From contig CAZJDX010000013.1 in NCBI GenBank assembly GCA_964544885.1, forward strand, positions 24,414 to 88,413: a DNA stretch of 64,000 bases, in the 5' to 3' direction. Shown here piece by piece: positions 1-8,398 of the stretch. This DNA comes from QQVM01 sp964544885. GTDB taxonomy: Bacteria; Bacteroidota; Bacteroidia; AKYH767-A; 2013-40CM-41-45. The position numbers and the translations under genes are program-made. A model generated the notes under the pieces. It saw nothing but the letters and a program-made list of their open reading frames with translations, made no database searches and had not been told where the DNA came from. Each line of letters starts with the position of its first letter. The stretch's first letter is position 1.

Positions 1-400
1 AACTATCGGTATAGATGAGTCGCTCGAGAACTTGCATTCCATGAGGTTCGAAGATCATGGCGACTTCATCCTCTTCCTCCGGATAGGTAAGGTCCATCAT
101 GTTCACGGCAAAAGCGTCACCTGGATAAAAGTGAACAATGAACGCCTCGATCTCTTTGTAAGCGTTCCGCAAAGACCGGAGCTTCTCCTTCATCAGTTCC
201 GAATTCTGTATGTTTTTCTTGTCGTCAGCCATGATCTTCATCTCTCTTGCCATAGAGATCAGTGTGATAGATTTGTCTATCATGAATTCTTTGAAAGCAT
301 TCGGTGAAGACAGGTTGGTGTTTTTAAAGGTGAAGGCAAAAAAAACTACCACCAGGCAAGGCAGGACGAATATAAAATATCTTAGTATGAGTCTTTGCAC
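1..400 (-). CDS. Probable cytochrome-c peroxidase family protein, N-terminal part (runs off the window)
   Basis: An open frame enters from the left window edge and starts at a GTG at 400-398; an in-frame TAA lies five codons upstream, so no longer start is possible. The first 24 or so residues are a hydrophobic signal or anchor segment (IFVLPCLVVVFFAF), so the protein is exported. The rest of the visible part is helical, with a pattern of the type R-x-A-Y-K-x-I-E ... EPHGMQVLERL, which I associate with the N-terminal imelysin-like region of Bacteroidota di-haem cytochrome-c peroxidases. The CxxCH haem motifs that would prove this lie outside the window, so the family call is an inference. It follows the DUF58 gene by 74 bp on the same strand and may be co-transcribed with it. 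Confidence 0.5.
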   Translation of the reverse strand, partial: MQRLILRYFIFVLPCLVVVFFAFTFKNTNLSSPNAFKEFMIDKSITLISMAREMKIMADDKKNIQNSELMKEKLRSLRNAYKEIEAFIVHFYPGDAFAVNMMDLTYPEEEDEVAMIFEPHGMQVLERLIYTDS

Positions 401-474
401 AGTGAATTTAAAATTACTTATACAAATCAGAATGCCGGAATTACCGGATTAACCATGAAAACCGGCGTGCTGTA

Positions 475-1398
475 TTAATGCATCCTTTCCCTCTTGAGCA
501 GGAAGGGAAGCAAGACGTGCTGATATCCCTCATGGATATCCGCTTCAACGAGGTCAATTTTATACTGGGCACAACGAAGTTTCAATTCCTTTTTATACTC
601 GTTCATTGCATTAAGGTATGAATCCCGGATCTCCGTGGAATGCAACTTCACCTGATCTCCGGTTTCCACATCTACAAAAAGATAAGGTCGGTTATCATAG
701 CGGAACTCCTCTTCCCTGCTTTTATCGACTACATGAAACAGGATCACTTCATGTTTATTGTGTTTGAGGTGCTGAAGTGCAGAAAAAAGTTCAGAAGGAT
801 CGTCGGAGCTGTCCATCATATCACTGAAAATAATCACCAGTGATCGCTTATGTATGGTTTCGGCAATTTCATGCAAGGCTGAAGCGGCGGAAGTTTTCCT
901 TCCCGTCTGAATGGGTGGGCCGGCAATAAGCTTTTCTAGTTCCGAAAGGATCATTTTATGATGAACAGGATTTGAACGAGCGGCGGTATTCAACTCTACA
1001 GAATCTGAGAAGATGCTGAGTCCAACAGCGTCACGTTGCAGTTTGAGCAGGTAGCTGAGCGCCGCGGCGCAATGAACCGAAAAGCTGATCTTGTTCAGCA
1101 ATTTTTCTTTTGACACATCCGGAAAATGCATAGAAGAAGAATTGTCAATAATAAGCTGGCAACGCAAATTGGTTTCCTCTTCATAACGCTTGACAAAGAG
1201 TTTATCCGTTCTTCCAAAAAGTTTCCAATCGATATGTTTTGTCGATTCACCGGTATTATAGAGCCGGTGTTCGGCGAACTCTACGGAGAAACCGTGGAAG
1301 GGACTCTTATGCAAACCGGTAATGAATCCCTCCACAACCTGTCTGGCCAGGAGTTCAAGGTGACCGAAGGACCGTACTTCCGCCTGATTGATGGGCAT
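475..1398 (-). CDS. DUF58 domain protein (von Willebrand A-like)
   Basis: A 307-residue soluble protein. Residues about 42-76 carry the DUF58 signature (HRLYNTGES, then HIDWKLFGRTDKLFVKRYEEE), followed by a vWA-type strand with a DxSxS metal site (D85, S87, S89 in IIDNSSSM). DUF58 proteins are usually encoded beside a MoxR-type AAA ATPase and BatA/B-like vWA membrane proteins and are thought to act in metal-cofactor insertion or envelope stress. No MoxR gene is visible here, so its usual partner must be elsewhere or lost. The ATG at 1398 directly precedes the conserved N-terminus. The product starts MPINQAEVR, with no signal peptide, consistent with a cytoplasmic protein. Confidence 0.85.
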   Translation of the reverse strand: MPINQAEVRSFGHLELLARQVVEGFITGLHKSPFHGFSVEFAEHRLYNTGESTKHIDWKLFGRTDKLFVKRYEEETNLRCQLIIDNSSSMHFPDVSKEKLLNKISFSVHCAAALSYLLKLQRDAVGLSIFSDSVELNTAARSNPVHHKMILSELEKLIAGPPIQTGRKTSAASALHEIAETIHKRSLVIIFSDMMDSSDDPSELFSALQHLKHNKHEVILFHVVDKSREEEFRYDNRPYLFVDVETGDQVKLHSTEIRDSYLNAMNEYKKELKLRCAQYKIDLVEADIHEGYQHVLLPFLLKRERMH

Positions 1399-1645
1399 GA
1401 TGATGGATTAAAGCGTAAAGATATAAAAAACACCGGGTTCTGAATATCCGCTAATGGAATATGAGATGCACAGTAGAAGATTGATGTGGAAAACTCTACA
1501 GTTTCATGTTAATCAAATAACTTTCCTGTTTTAATCATGAAATATTGGGCAGATACATTAATGTATAAATTCATAATACAAAGAATGGTCAAAGTTATAA
1601 TCTTACTCATTTTAACCGATTCAAATTATAAAACACAACACTATT

Positions 1646-1699
1646 AATTAAAAACCCATGCGAGGAGGAATGCGATTATCTTTTTCATCACTCAAACAC
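1646..1699 (-). pseudogene. 5' remnant of a duplicated T9SS cargo gene (signal-peptide start only)
   Basis: An ATG at 1688-1686 overlaps the TGA of the neighbouring cargo gene and encodes MKKIIAFLLAWVFN, then a stop. Its first 23 bases are identical to the start of the complete cargo gene at 3319. The 24-bp block 1666-1689, together with the adjoining actcaaacac (1690-1699), recurs at 3297-3336 around that start. It is therefore the head of a second, now missing, gene copy, left by duplication and deletion. It has no function of its own that I can see. The rest of the gap to 1399 holds nothing I recognise. Confidence 0.6.
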
Positions 1700-3319
1700 G
1701 ATCTTCCCGGTGTATTGCTTTACTCCATTGCTTAAGCGTGCAATGTATATACCTTTAGCTTCGGCTTCCAGGTTCAGCCGGATTTTTCCGTCGTGTATTC
1801 CAATAGGATATTCTTTGATTGTTCTTCCATTTCGACCCAGGATGCTAAGTACAAGATTTGACTCATACTGAAATTCTTCCGGTATGGTGATAGTACATTT
1901 TCCATTACTTGGATTGGCATAAATAAACAGTGAAGATTTTCGCAAGCCCTGAAACTCACCCACACCGGTAAACGCATCATGCCGGGCGATGAACATATCA
2001 GAAAGTCCATTGGAGATAATGGTGTTATTGCCAAGGCTCACACTATCAGCAAACGTACCCGAGACGATGACACTTCCCTGGTCACTTAATACGTTTGTCC
2101 CAATAGCGCTTTCAAAATGACGTACTCCAAGACAATCTCCCTGGCTGTTATACCGTGCCAGGAACATAGAATAATTAGCAGGAGTGAGTGTATGACTTCC
2201 GAAGGTTGCCGACTGACTGAAAAACCCGGTGATATACACATTACCATCAACATCGGCATCAATATCGTAGCTTTCTGCATTACCGCTTGCATGCAACTGA
2301 CGAGCCCAGAGAAAATTTCCGGAAGGATCAAACTTGGCAAGGAAAACATCTTTTCCAGGATGGGTGAGTAAGGTGGTATCAAAATAAATGGAATCTGTAA
2401 AATAGGCAGTGGTATAAATATTTCCAACAGCGTCTAAGGATAATCTGCTTTTGAATTCAAAATTTGGTCCACCAAACCTTTTGGCCCATTGCACCGAACC
2501 GAGGCTATCAAAGGATGCAATAAATATGTCATTACTTCCTTGGCTTGTTAACGGGATCGTATCTAAAATCGTACTATTTATGAAGACACCGGAAGCAATG
2601 AATCCAAAGCTAGTGGCTGTGATTTGCCAATTTGAGGTTTGCAATATATCCGTAATTTTTTTTGCCCACAAAAAATCTCCATCGGAATTTATTCTTGCAG
2701 CAAATATTCCGGAGGCGACGTTAAACGTATCTAGAACGATTCCGGAGGCAGAAGTCCCAATCATGTAATTATTACTGCTTTGATCACTACTCATTGAAAA
2801 TAAACTACCGCCACCAGGCAAGTTTATGGCTTTTTTAATCCACATGCAATCCCCTTGGTAATTAAGCTTGCTGATAAAAATATCTTCTGAATTGGGAGTT
2901 CCCGGAAGCAGAAATGTATCTATGGAAAAATCTCCGGCATAAAAACCATACAGTAAAAGTGAACTGTCTGATTTATTGCTATGAAGATAACCCGTTTCAA
3001 GTAGATAGTTTGGACCAAAGGAATCGGTACCGGCTCTTTTTGCCCATTTGCCGCTGCCGCTTGGCCCATAGCTTGCCACAAAAATATCCGTTTCCCCTTG
3101 CATGTACAAGGTATCTCCGGCGAATACTCCGAAATATGTTATACCGGGACCGTCACCGAAATAACCGGATGTATAAATGTTTCCATATACATCGGTGCAC
3201 AGACTAACAGTGGCTTCTGATTGATTGGACCCATCGGAAGCAGCCCATTGCCAGCTTTGGGCGAAAAGGTCTGCTGAAACCAGACTGATGATAAACAGGA
3301 ATGCGATTATCTTTTTCAT
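1688..3319 (-). CDS. T9SS type A sorting-domain protein with SBBP-like beta-propeller repeats
   Basis: A 543-residue secreted protein. A signal peptide (MKKIIAFLFIISLVSADLFA) is followed by about 430 residues of repeats of the form GNxYTxGYF...W(A/I)K, as in SBBP beta-propeller repeats, for example GNIYTSGYFGD, GNIYTTAYFTDS and GNVYITGFFSQS. The last 75 or so residues form a T9SS type A C-terminal domain (IYANPSNGK ... KGIYIARLSNGVKQYTGKIVFE). Such proteins cross the outer membrane by T9SS and are usually anchored or released at the surface. A GTG three codons upstream is possible, but the ATG at 3319 begins the signal peptide cleanly. Both ends carry copies of the same junction sequence, a trace of tandem duplication. 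The ligand or role is unknown. Confidence 0.85.
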   Translation of the reverse strand: MKKIIAFLFIISLVSADLFAQSWQWAASDGSNQSEATVSLCTDVYGNIYTSGYFGDGPGITYFGVFAGDTLYMQGETDIFVASYGPSGSGKWAKRAGTDSFGPNYLLETGYLHSNKSDSSLLLYGFYAGDFSIDTFLLPGTPNSEDIFISKLNYQGDCMWIKKAINLPGGGSLFSMSSDQSSNNYMIGTSASGIVLDTFNVASGIFAARINSDGDFLWAKKITDILQTSNWQITATSFGFIASGVFINSTILDTIPLTSQGSNDIFIASFDSLGSVQWAKRFGGPNFEFKSRLSLDAVGNIYTTAYFTDSIYFDTTLLTHPGKDVFLAKFDPSGNFLWARQLHASGNAESYDIDADVDGNVYITGFFSQSATFGSHTLTPANYSMFLARYNSQGDCLGVRHFESAIGTNVLSDQGSVIVSGTFADSVSLGNNTIISNGLSDMFIARHDAFTGVGEFQGLRKSSLFIYANPSNGKCTITIPEEFQYESNLVLSILGRNGRTIKEYPIGIHDGKIRLNLEAEAKGIYIARLSNGVKQYTGKIVFE

Positions 3320-3360
3320 CTTTATCACTCAAACACTAACTTTCCATTGCATTGCTTTAC
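3297..3360 (-). pseudogene. 3' remnant of a T9SS sorting domain upstream of the cargo gene
   Basis: Reading minus from 3360 to 3325 gives VKQCNGKLVFE and a TGA, nearly the same as the C-terminal end VKQYTGKIVFE of the gene just downstream. The frame is closed by a TAG two codons further upstream, so this is a decayed tail of a lost gene copy. It lies immediately before the start of the intact cargo gene, in the arrangement expected when tandem copies are fused or removed by unequal crossing over. Confidence 0.55.
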
Positions 3361-3420
3361 CCGCTAAGCGGAATGTTGCGGGTAAGCCGGTGTGCCAGCT
3401 CATTCCGCTCTTGCTTACTG
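3361..3420. repeat. Inverted repeat between two T9SS cargo genes
   Basis: Arms GCGGAATG (3368-3375) and CATTCCGC (3401-3408) are perfect inverted copies and could fold into a hairpin, with a further short match (AGCCGG against CCAGCT) inside the loop. A small palindrome ccgctaagcgg begins it at 3361. No T-run follows on either strand, so it is not a clear intrinsic terminator; it may be a small intergenic hairpin element or mRNA-stabilising structure. Confidence 0.35.
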
Positions 3421-3448
3421 AACAATGGTATTACGAAGGTAAAAAAAA

Positions 3449-5806
3449 TCAGTTCTTAACAAACTTCGCCCGCCTTGCTCCAGCAACTTCAATAAGGTAC
3501 ATTCCCGGAGTTATATCGCTCAATGAAATTTTCTCCTGTGTATGACTTGCCGTTATTTGCATCACCAGGTTAGCGGCAATACCGAATACTTTTATCTCGT
3601 CATTCAATTGTAAGCCATGCACGGTGAGGTGATCTCCGGCAGGGTTGGGAAAAATGAACAAGTCAGGTTGTTTCTCATATTCTGAAATAGAAGTATTGAT
3701 GTCAATCACTATATCATCTAGAAAGAGTAAGGAGGTTGTATTGGAAGCAAAAGCACGAAAGCCGACATAATAAGTTCCGGTTTGAGGAACGGTAAAAGCA
3801 GAAAAAATCTGATGATAAACAGTATCGGTTGCAACCGGTGCAGTGGAGATTAATGCTGCTCCAGCCAGCTCCGGTACGGTATTCAGATAAACCTCAAGCG
3901 AATATGGATAAGTGGAATCATAAACCCTATTCCAATATGACAATACATAATTGGTTGAAGCATTTAGGTCAATGCAGGATCTCCACAACACGTTATCCGG
4001 AGTTAGAGCAATTGCAGCCCAAAAGGTATAGTCCTTACTTCCGCTATGGGGCCATAAAGTATTGAAAATTCCCGTACGACCATCACCGTCCAGGTCATGA
4101 CTATACCAGCCGGTGTTAATTTCATGATCTTCAAAACCCATTGACAGTGGTACAATAAGGTGATTGATTGAATTCACTTCAAATGAGGAACTGTCGTTAA
4201 ATGCATGAATATCGCCTGCAACGCTGACATTAGCTGTAATTCGGTAATGTCCGATTGCACTTAAATCAGCTGGAGTTTGAAAAATATAGTGAAGGGTATC
4301 CTGCGGCTGAACCGTATCTGTGATGAATTCTGTGACCCAGGAAACGCCATTGACAGAATAGCTGACTGAAAAATTATAAAAATTTGATTCGCCGTTGTTA
4401 ATGACCATAATGCTTACCTGTTCTGAGTCGCTCAAAATGCATATTTCCTCAATAGGTATCAGGTGAATACCTGCTTCTACCGGCGGATGCTTATAAAGTT
4501 TTACCAGCCAAAAATCGTCCAATCCGTGATTTACGCTTACATCTCCGCTATTATGCCCGGATGAACCACACATAGCCCATTGATTGTGTCCGGCTTCGAT
4601 CAAGCCACCATTCCAATCGGCGCCAAAGCCTCCATAGCAATGGGTCCATAATAACTGTCCTGAATGATCCAGCTTTGCCAGAAAGTGATCATAGCCACCG
4701 TGATTATTAGTGACATCCCCGTCATTCGAAAATACAGTAGCACTTACCATATAGCTTGAGTCCTCCAAAATCAGGACGGAAACACCTTCATCCCAAAATC
4801 CGCCACCCAGGCATTTCTCCCACTGCAGGTTTCCCAACTTATCGGCCTTAACCACCCAGATATCAACAAAATCCGAATCATGATTGGCGCTAACCTGACC
4901 ATCAATCGAGCTGGTTAATCCGATTAAAATAAATCCGCTATCTGGAGTTTGTTTCAAATCAATGCCTGCATCATCATCTGAACCTCCAAAACATTTCGCC
5001 CACAATAAATTGCCGGTGGAATCAATTCTGCCCAACACCAAATCTATCAATCCATGATGCCCGCCTCCACTGAAATGGAGATCAGGTGACCTTGTTGACC
5101 CAAGAAAGGCAAAGCCACCATCAAATGTTTGAACTATTGATTCGCCAACATCATCATTAGATCCTCCATAAGCCCGGCTCCATTGCACGTTGCCTATTGA
5201 ATCCAACTTCAAGACCCATAAATTATTTGACCCATAGTGAGGAACAAAGGCCATACCTAAATCGTGGTTGGTTGAAGAAGAGTATCCACAAAATATGTAT
5301 CCACCATCATAGGTTGGTATTATGTCATTTGCAGCTTCACCCTCCGTACCCCCATAACATTTTTGCCATAGCAAAGAACCGGCATCATCTAACTTTACAA
5401 GCCACGCATCAGATGAACCTCTATTTCCTGTAACATCGCCATCGACAGAAATAGTCTCTCCACATACAATACTTCCCCCATTGCTTGTCTGGGCGATACC
5501 ATGACAATAGTCAAATCCTGACCCTCCCAGGCAAACTTCCCATAACAGGTTTCCAAGACTATCCGTGCTAACGATCCAAAAATCCGAACTAGCATGATAC
5601 CCGCTAACTTGACCATCCGGTGAATAAGTGATACCTGACAGGGTATAACCAGCAAGTGAATTTTGAATAATTCCTGTAGCTGCATCCAGTTGCGAACCCC
5701 CATATGATTTTTGAAATTCAATGAAAGGTTGGCTGAGAGCTTTATTGCAACAGAAAACTAAAAGACAAACCAGTAAAACATATTTATAAAGTAAATCCGC
5801 TTTCAT
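3449..5806 (-). CDS. T9SS type A sorting-domain protein with repeated GGSxxD propeller motifs
   Basis: A 785-residue secreted protein. The signal peptide ends near residue 25 (CCNKALSQ). Residues about 30-430 hold seven or so repeats of about 60 residues with the core CYGGS...D.....I..T.DGG....G.T...DG.V......D.W..K.D..GNL.W, a beta-propeller-like pattern common in Bacteroidota surface proteins. Residues about 540-690 look like a jelly-roll or adhesin-type domain (SMGFEDHEINTGW ... YYVGFRAFASN). The C-terminus is a T9SS type A sorting domain (IFPNPAGDHL ... ITPGMYLIEVAGARRAKFVKN). Its ATG shares a base with the TAA of the short upstream remnant (TAATG), suggesting translational coupling. The function is unknown beyond a surface or secreted role. 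Confidence 0.85.
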   Translation of the reverse strand: MKADLLYKYVLLVCLLVFCCNKALSQPFIEFQKSYGGSQLDAATGIIQNSLAGYTLSGITYSPDGQVSGYHASSDFWIVSTDSLGNLLWEVCLGGSGFDYCHGIAQTSNGGSIVCGETISVDGDVTGNRGSSDAWLVKLDDAGSLLWQKCYGGTEGEAANDIIPTYDGGYIFCGYSSSTNHDLGMAFVPHYGSNNLWVLKLDSIGNVQWSRAYGGSNDDVGESIVQTFDGGFAFLGSTRSPDLHFSGGGHHGLIDLVLGRIDSTGNLLWAKCFGGSDDDAGIDLKQTPDSGFILIGLTSSIDGQVSANHDSDFVDIWVVKADKLGNLQWEKCLGGGFWDEGVSVLILEDSSYMVSATVFSNDGDVTNNHGGYDHFLAKLDHSGQLLWTHCYGGFGADWNGGLIEAGHNQWAMCGSSGHNSGDVSVNHGLDDFWLVKLYKHPPVEAGIHLIPIEEICILSDSEQVSIMVINNGESNFYNFSVSYSVNGVSWVTEFITDTVQPQDTLHYIFQTPADLSAIGHYRITANVSVAGDIHAFNDSSSFEVNSINHLIVPLSMGFEDHEINTGWYSHDLDGDGRTGIFNTLWPHSGSKDYTFWAAIALTPDNVLWRSCIDLNASTNYVLSYWNRVYDSTYPYSLEVYLNTVPELAGAALISTAPVATDTVYHQIFSAFTVPQTGTYYVGFRAFASNTTSLLFLDDIVIDINTSISEYEKQPDLFIFPNPAGDHLTVHGLQLNDEIKVFGIAANLVMQITASHTQEKISLSDITPGMYLIEVAGARRAKFVKN

Positions 5807-6171
5807 TAATTCCCGATTTTAACCATTCTTAATGCCTCTCCGGAATATTCGCTCATTAAATAATAAACTCCTGGTTTCAGATGCCCAATGTCAATCAAAA
5901 AATCATGACTCAAAACTTTCCTAGTATGTACTGTTTCTCCTAATGCGTTATAAATATAAATATTTTCTCCAATGACAGCATTTGAAATTTGGATTAGATC
6001 CTTTGCAGGAACAGGAGAGGCGCTGTTATAATATGCCGGCATGATGGGATTACCCGGGTATCCGGTTTGACCGATATAATCAGCCGACCTGTATGCATTG
6101 ATAATATCCTGAGCCAAAACTTAGTGAGAACACACAAATATAAAAAAAGTAGAAATCGCTATTTTAATCAT
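5806..6171 (-). pseudogene. Cargo-less T9SS gene with an in-frame stop in the signal peptide
   Basis: From an ATG at 6171 the frame encodes a signal peptide (MIKIAISTFFIFVCSH), hits TAA at 6123-6121, and then continues open in the same frame as VLAQDIINAY, the expected end of that signal peptide. Only about 30 residues separate it from a complete T9SS type A sorting domain (PVPAKDLIQISN ... LKPGVYYLMSEYSGEALRMVKIGN). The gene has therefore lost almost all its passenger as well as gaining a nonsense codon. A TTG at 6117 could give a 103-residue protein, but without an export signal. A single-base assembly error at the stop is possible; the missing cargo would remain. It overlaps the next gene by one base. 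Confidence 0.65.
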
Positions 6172-6179
6172 GTTGCTGG

Positions 6180-7487
6180 TTATAAGATTAATAATTTACC
6201 ACTTACTATTTGTTGACTTTCAGCGCCAAGCTGATATATATACATTCCCGGAGGAATATTTTCCAAATAAATTTGATAACTTTTAAGCTTTTCAAATTTT
6301 TTGATCAGTCTACCTTGTAAATCAAATAACTTGAACTCATCCATTGAAACCAGATACCTGTCAGGAACCGAAATCACTTGAGTACAACTAGAAGAATGGA
6401 TGAAAAGCTTATTATCCCTTTCAATATCATAGGCCAAATCTGTATTTAATACCCACCTAGCTATCCCGCCTGTGTTAGAAACCTGGTTTCCTGCATAGGC
6501 AAAGTATCCTCCGGCTATCAATTCATTCTTATATACAGCAAGTGAACTTCCTGCCCATGATAATCCATGTTCAAGTGAATCCAGAACATTTCCGTCATAT
6601 TTTGCAACATGACGCGGTTGTTTAAAATCTCCTGTAATATAGAGCTGATTGTTAAACTCAATCATATCGCTGATTCCGGGACTTAATGATCCTTGCACAC
6701 CAGGATAAGTTAGAGCCTGCCAAGCTGATCCATCCCAGCGCGAGATGTATCTGAGAACAGTATGATAAAAATCACCGCAAGCATACAATTCCCCGTTGTA
6801 AATATAAAAGTTCCGGACAAAGCTGTTAAAGCCCGCGCCCATCCGACTCCAGTTTGTTCCATCCCATTTTACTATTCTGCCAAGCGAAAGTAAACTGTCC
6901 GTTTGATTAAAGTCGCCCCCTATGACTAATTCATTTCCGAATGATATCATTGAATAGACAGCACCGTACAACCCGGAATTCAAATTCTGCCAGGAAGACC
7001 CGTCCCATCGAGCAATATTCCTAATGAATTGACTTCCCGAACTGTCAAAATTCCCTCCGGCATAAATTTCGCCATTGTAAGCATAAATTTTATGAACGGT
7101 GGCGTTAAACCCATTTCCTAAGGGATCCCAACTTGAGTGATTCCATTTCGCAATATTCCTTGCCGCTCTTCCCCCTATGGAGTCAAATCTTCCACCAACA
7201 TAAATTTCGTTGTTAAAAGAAAAGATAGTATTGACATTACCACCTGTGTTTGTCCCGCCATCCAGCGAATACCAATTCATTCCGTCCCATTTAGCTATGC
7301 TATTAGTCGGTATACCGCCTGCATTTGTAAACCAGCCACCCACATAAAGTTCATCCCGAACCGTGTCCACTTCCAAAGCATACACAACAGAGTTTACTCC
7401 TGTTCCCAGCGATTGCCAGGATTGGGAATTTCCTATCTGACTCGACAGGGTGAGGAAGAAAATTAAAAATACTTTGGCTATTTTCAT
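6180..7487 (-). CDS. T9SS type A sorting-domain protein with seven-fold IAKWDG repeats
   Basis: A 435-residue secreted protein. A signal peptide (to about residue 22, ending GNSQ) is followed by six to seven repeats of about 45-50 residues with the motif IAKWDGxxWxxLGxG, then V..L..YNGELYAGGxFxxxG, which suggests a single seven-bladed propeller filling residues 25-340. The end is a T9SS type A domain of modest similarity (KLFDLQGRLIKKFE ... NIPPGMYIYQLGAE). It lies 8 bp upstream of the broken cargo gene and heads the run of cargo genes read towards 1688, so these may share a transcript. Binding partner and role cannot be read from the sequence. Confidence 0.85.
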   Translation of the reverse strand: MKIAKVFLIFFLTLSSQIGNSQSWQSLGTGVNSVVYALEVDTVRDELYVGGWFTNAGGIPTNSIAKWDGMNWYSLDGGTNTGGNVNTIFSFNNEIYVGGRFDSIGGRAARNIAKWNHSSWDPLGNGFNATVHKIYAYNGEIYAGGNFDSSGSQFIRNIARWDGSSWQNLNSGLYGAVYSMISFGNELVIGGDFNQTDSLLSLGRIVKWDGTNWSRMGAGFNSFVRNFYIYNGELYACGDFYHTVLRYISRWDGSAWQALTYPGVQGSLSPGISDMIEFNNQLYITGDFKQPRHVAKYDGNVLDSLEHGLSWAGSSLAVYKNELIAGGYFAYAGNQVSNTGGIARWVLNTDLAYDIERDNKLFIHSSSCTQVISVPDRYLVSMDEFKLFDLQGRLIKKFEKLKSYQIYLENIPPGMYIYQLGAESQQIVSGKLLIL

Positions 7488-7561
7488 CAGGACATTTCAG
7501 GATCAATTATATCGCTATCAAGATGGCATGCTCATTGCTTCATTATGGTTGAATCATGCTC

Positions 7562-8119
7562 TCATTTCAACTCATCAATTCTCTTGTCCATTCGAGTTAT
7601 ATAAATGAAAAGCTCTTCGATTTTTTGCAGTAACTTAATTTGCATTTCAAGCAAGTCAACACCATCCTTCTTACCTTCTTCCTCAGTAGGTATTCCCGGA
7701 AGGTGTTTGTTGTCTTTAATAAATTTAGCCAATTCGGTAATACTAAGCAATGGGTAATTTTCATCAAAAACATAATCTGCCCAGCCATTCGTTGATAGGT
7801 CCACCTTGATGCTTTCTGTCCTGATACCCCCTTTCACATACAGCTTATAATCCGCCCCATCCCATGTACTGGTACTGAATGCTCCAATACCAATTTTGCC
7901 GTCATTCTTAATTCGAATTCCATCTGTCCAAGTGATATCGGTTTCAGCCTGATCAGAACCTGCCGTTTGAAAAAAAATGTCCCCATCGGCTGTGAATTTT
8001 ATCCTGGCTGCATTTCCTTCAGCAAGCCTTTTGCTGGAACTACCCGCATCATTGATATAGCAATTATTTCCCATCACGTTATCAGTATTGCTGGCTTGAA
8101 AGGTAAAGCGGTGTGCCAT
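7562..8119 (-). pseudogene. 3' part of a tail-fibre-like surface protein gene, 5'-truncated
   Basis: The visible 185 residues match the C-terminal half of the Bacteroidota tail-fibre-like family: a beta-rich stretch (GIRIKNDGKIGIG), then WADYVFDENYPL, the HLPGIPTEEE segment, and a final coiled coil (LLEMQIKLLQKIEELFIYITRMDKRIDELK). Complete members have a signal peptide and a longer beta-rich head. Here the frame opens only at an ATG inside sequence that, one base out of register, still encodes an SprB repeat. I therefore read it as a deletion fusion rather than a functional gene. The family is widespread in Bacteroidota chromosomes and does not indicate a prophage. Confidence 0.55.
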
Positions 8120-8398
8120 CCACCACTACGATATTGATCCAGCCGTCGGAAGCTCCGTGACAACTTACATTATAGCCATTATAGGTACTGACGTTCCAGG
8201 TGATTTCCTGGGATGAGGAAGAAAAGGGTGAGAAGAAAAGACAGAGAGCAAAAAGAAGAAAGGAGAAGCAGCACGGATGCGGGTTTGAGTTTGAGTGCGA
8301 GTGCGAGTGCGAGTGCGGGCGTTTCAGCAGAGTCGAAAAAATCTTCAGCAGCCTCTTAAAAAATCGCCTGTGTGTGTGTGTGTGTGTGTGTGTGACAT
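8108..8398 (-). pseudogene. 5' remnant of an SprB-repeat surface protein gene with microsatellites
   Basis: One minus frame is open from upstream of 8366 to its stop just past 8120. It contains a signal-peptide-like stretch (CCFSFLLFALCLFFSPF, then SSSSQ) followed by EITWNVSTYNGYNVSCHG and ASDGWINIVVVDGTP, which is the start of an SprB-type repeat as found in gliding adhesins. After GTP the frame slips into tail-fibre sequence and stops. Upstream are (TCGCAC)n, giving Ser-His repeats, and a (CA)13 tract at 8394-8369 that directly follows an ATG (8398-8396). With 13 CA units the ATG is out of frame with the SprB frame; losing one unit would align them. Confidence 0.5.
8283..8394. repeat. Two microsatellites: a hexamer tract and (TG)13
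   Basis: On the plus strand a hexamer tract (GTTTGA twice, then GTGCGA-type units) occupies about 8283-8318, and an uninterrupted run of 13 TG units occupies 8369-8394. Pure dinucleotide runs of this length are rare in bacterial genomes outside phase-variable loci. Their position at the head of a surface-protein remnant is described in that entry. Confidence 0.9.

Noticed and set aside
7562..8119. Prophage or tail-like injection system suggested by the tail-fibre-like protein
   Set aside because: The C-terminal family is common in Bacteroidota chromosomes as a surface protein. No other phage or contractile-system gene is near.
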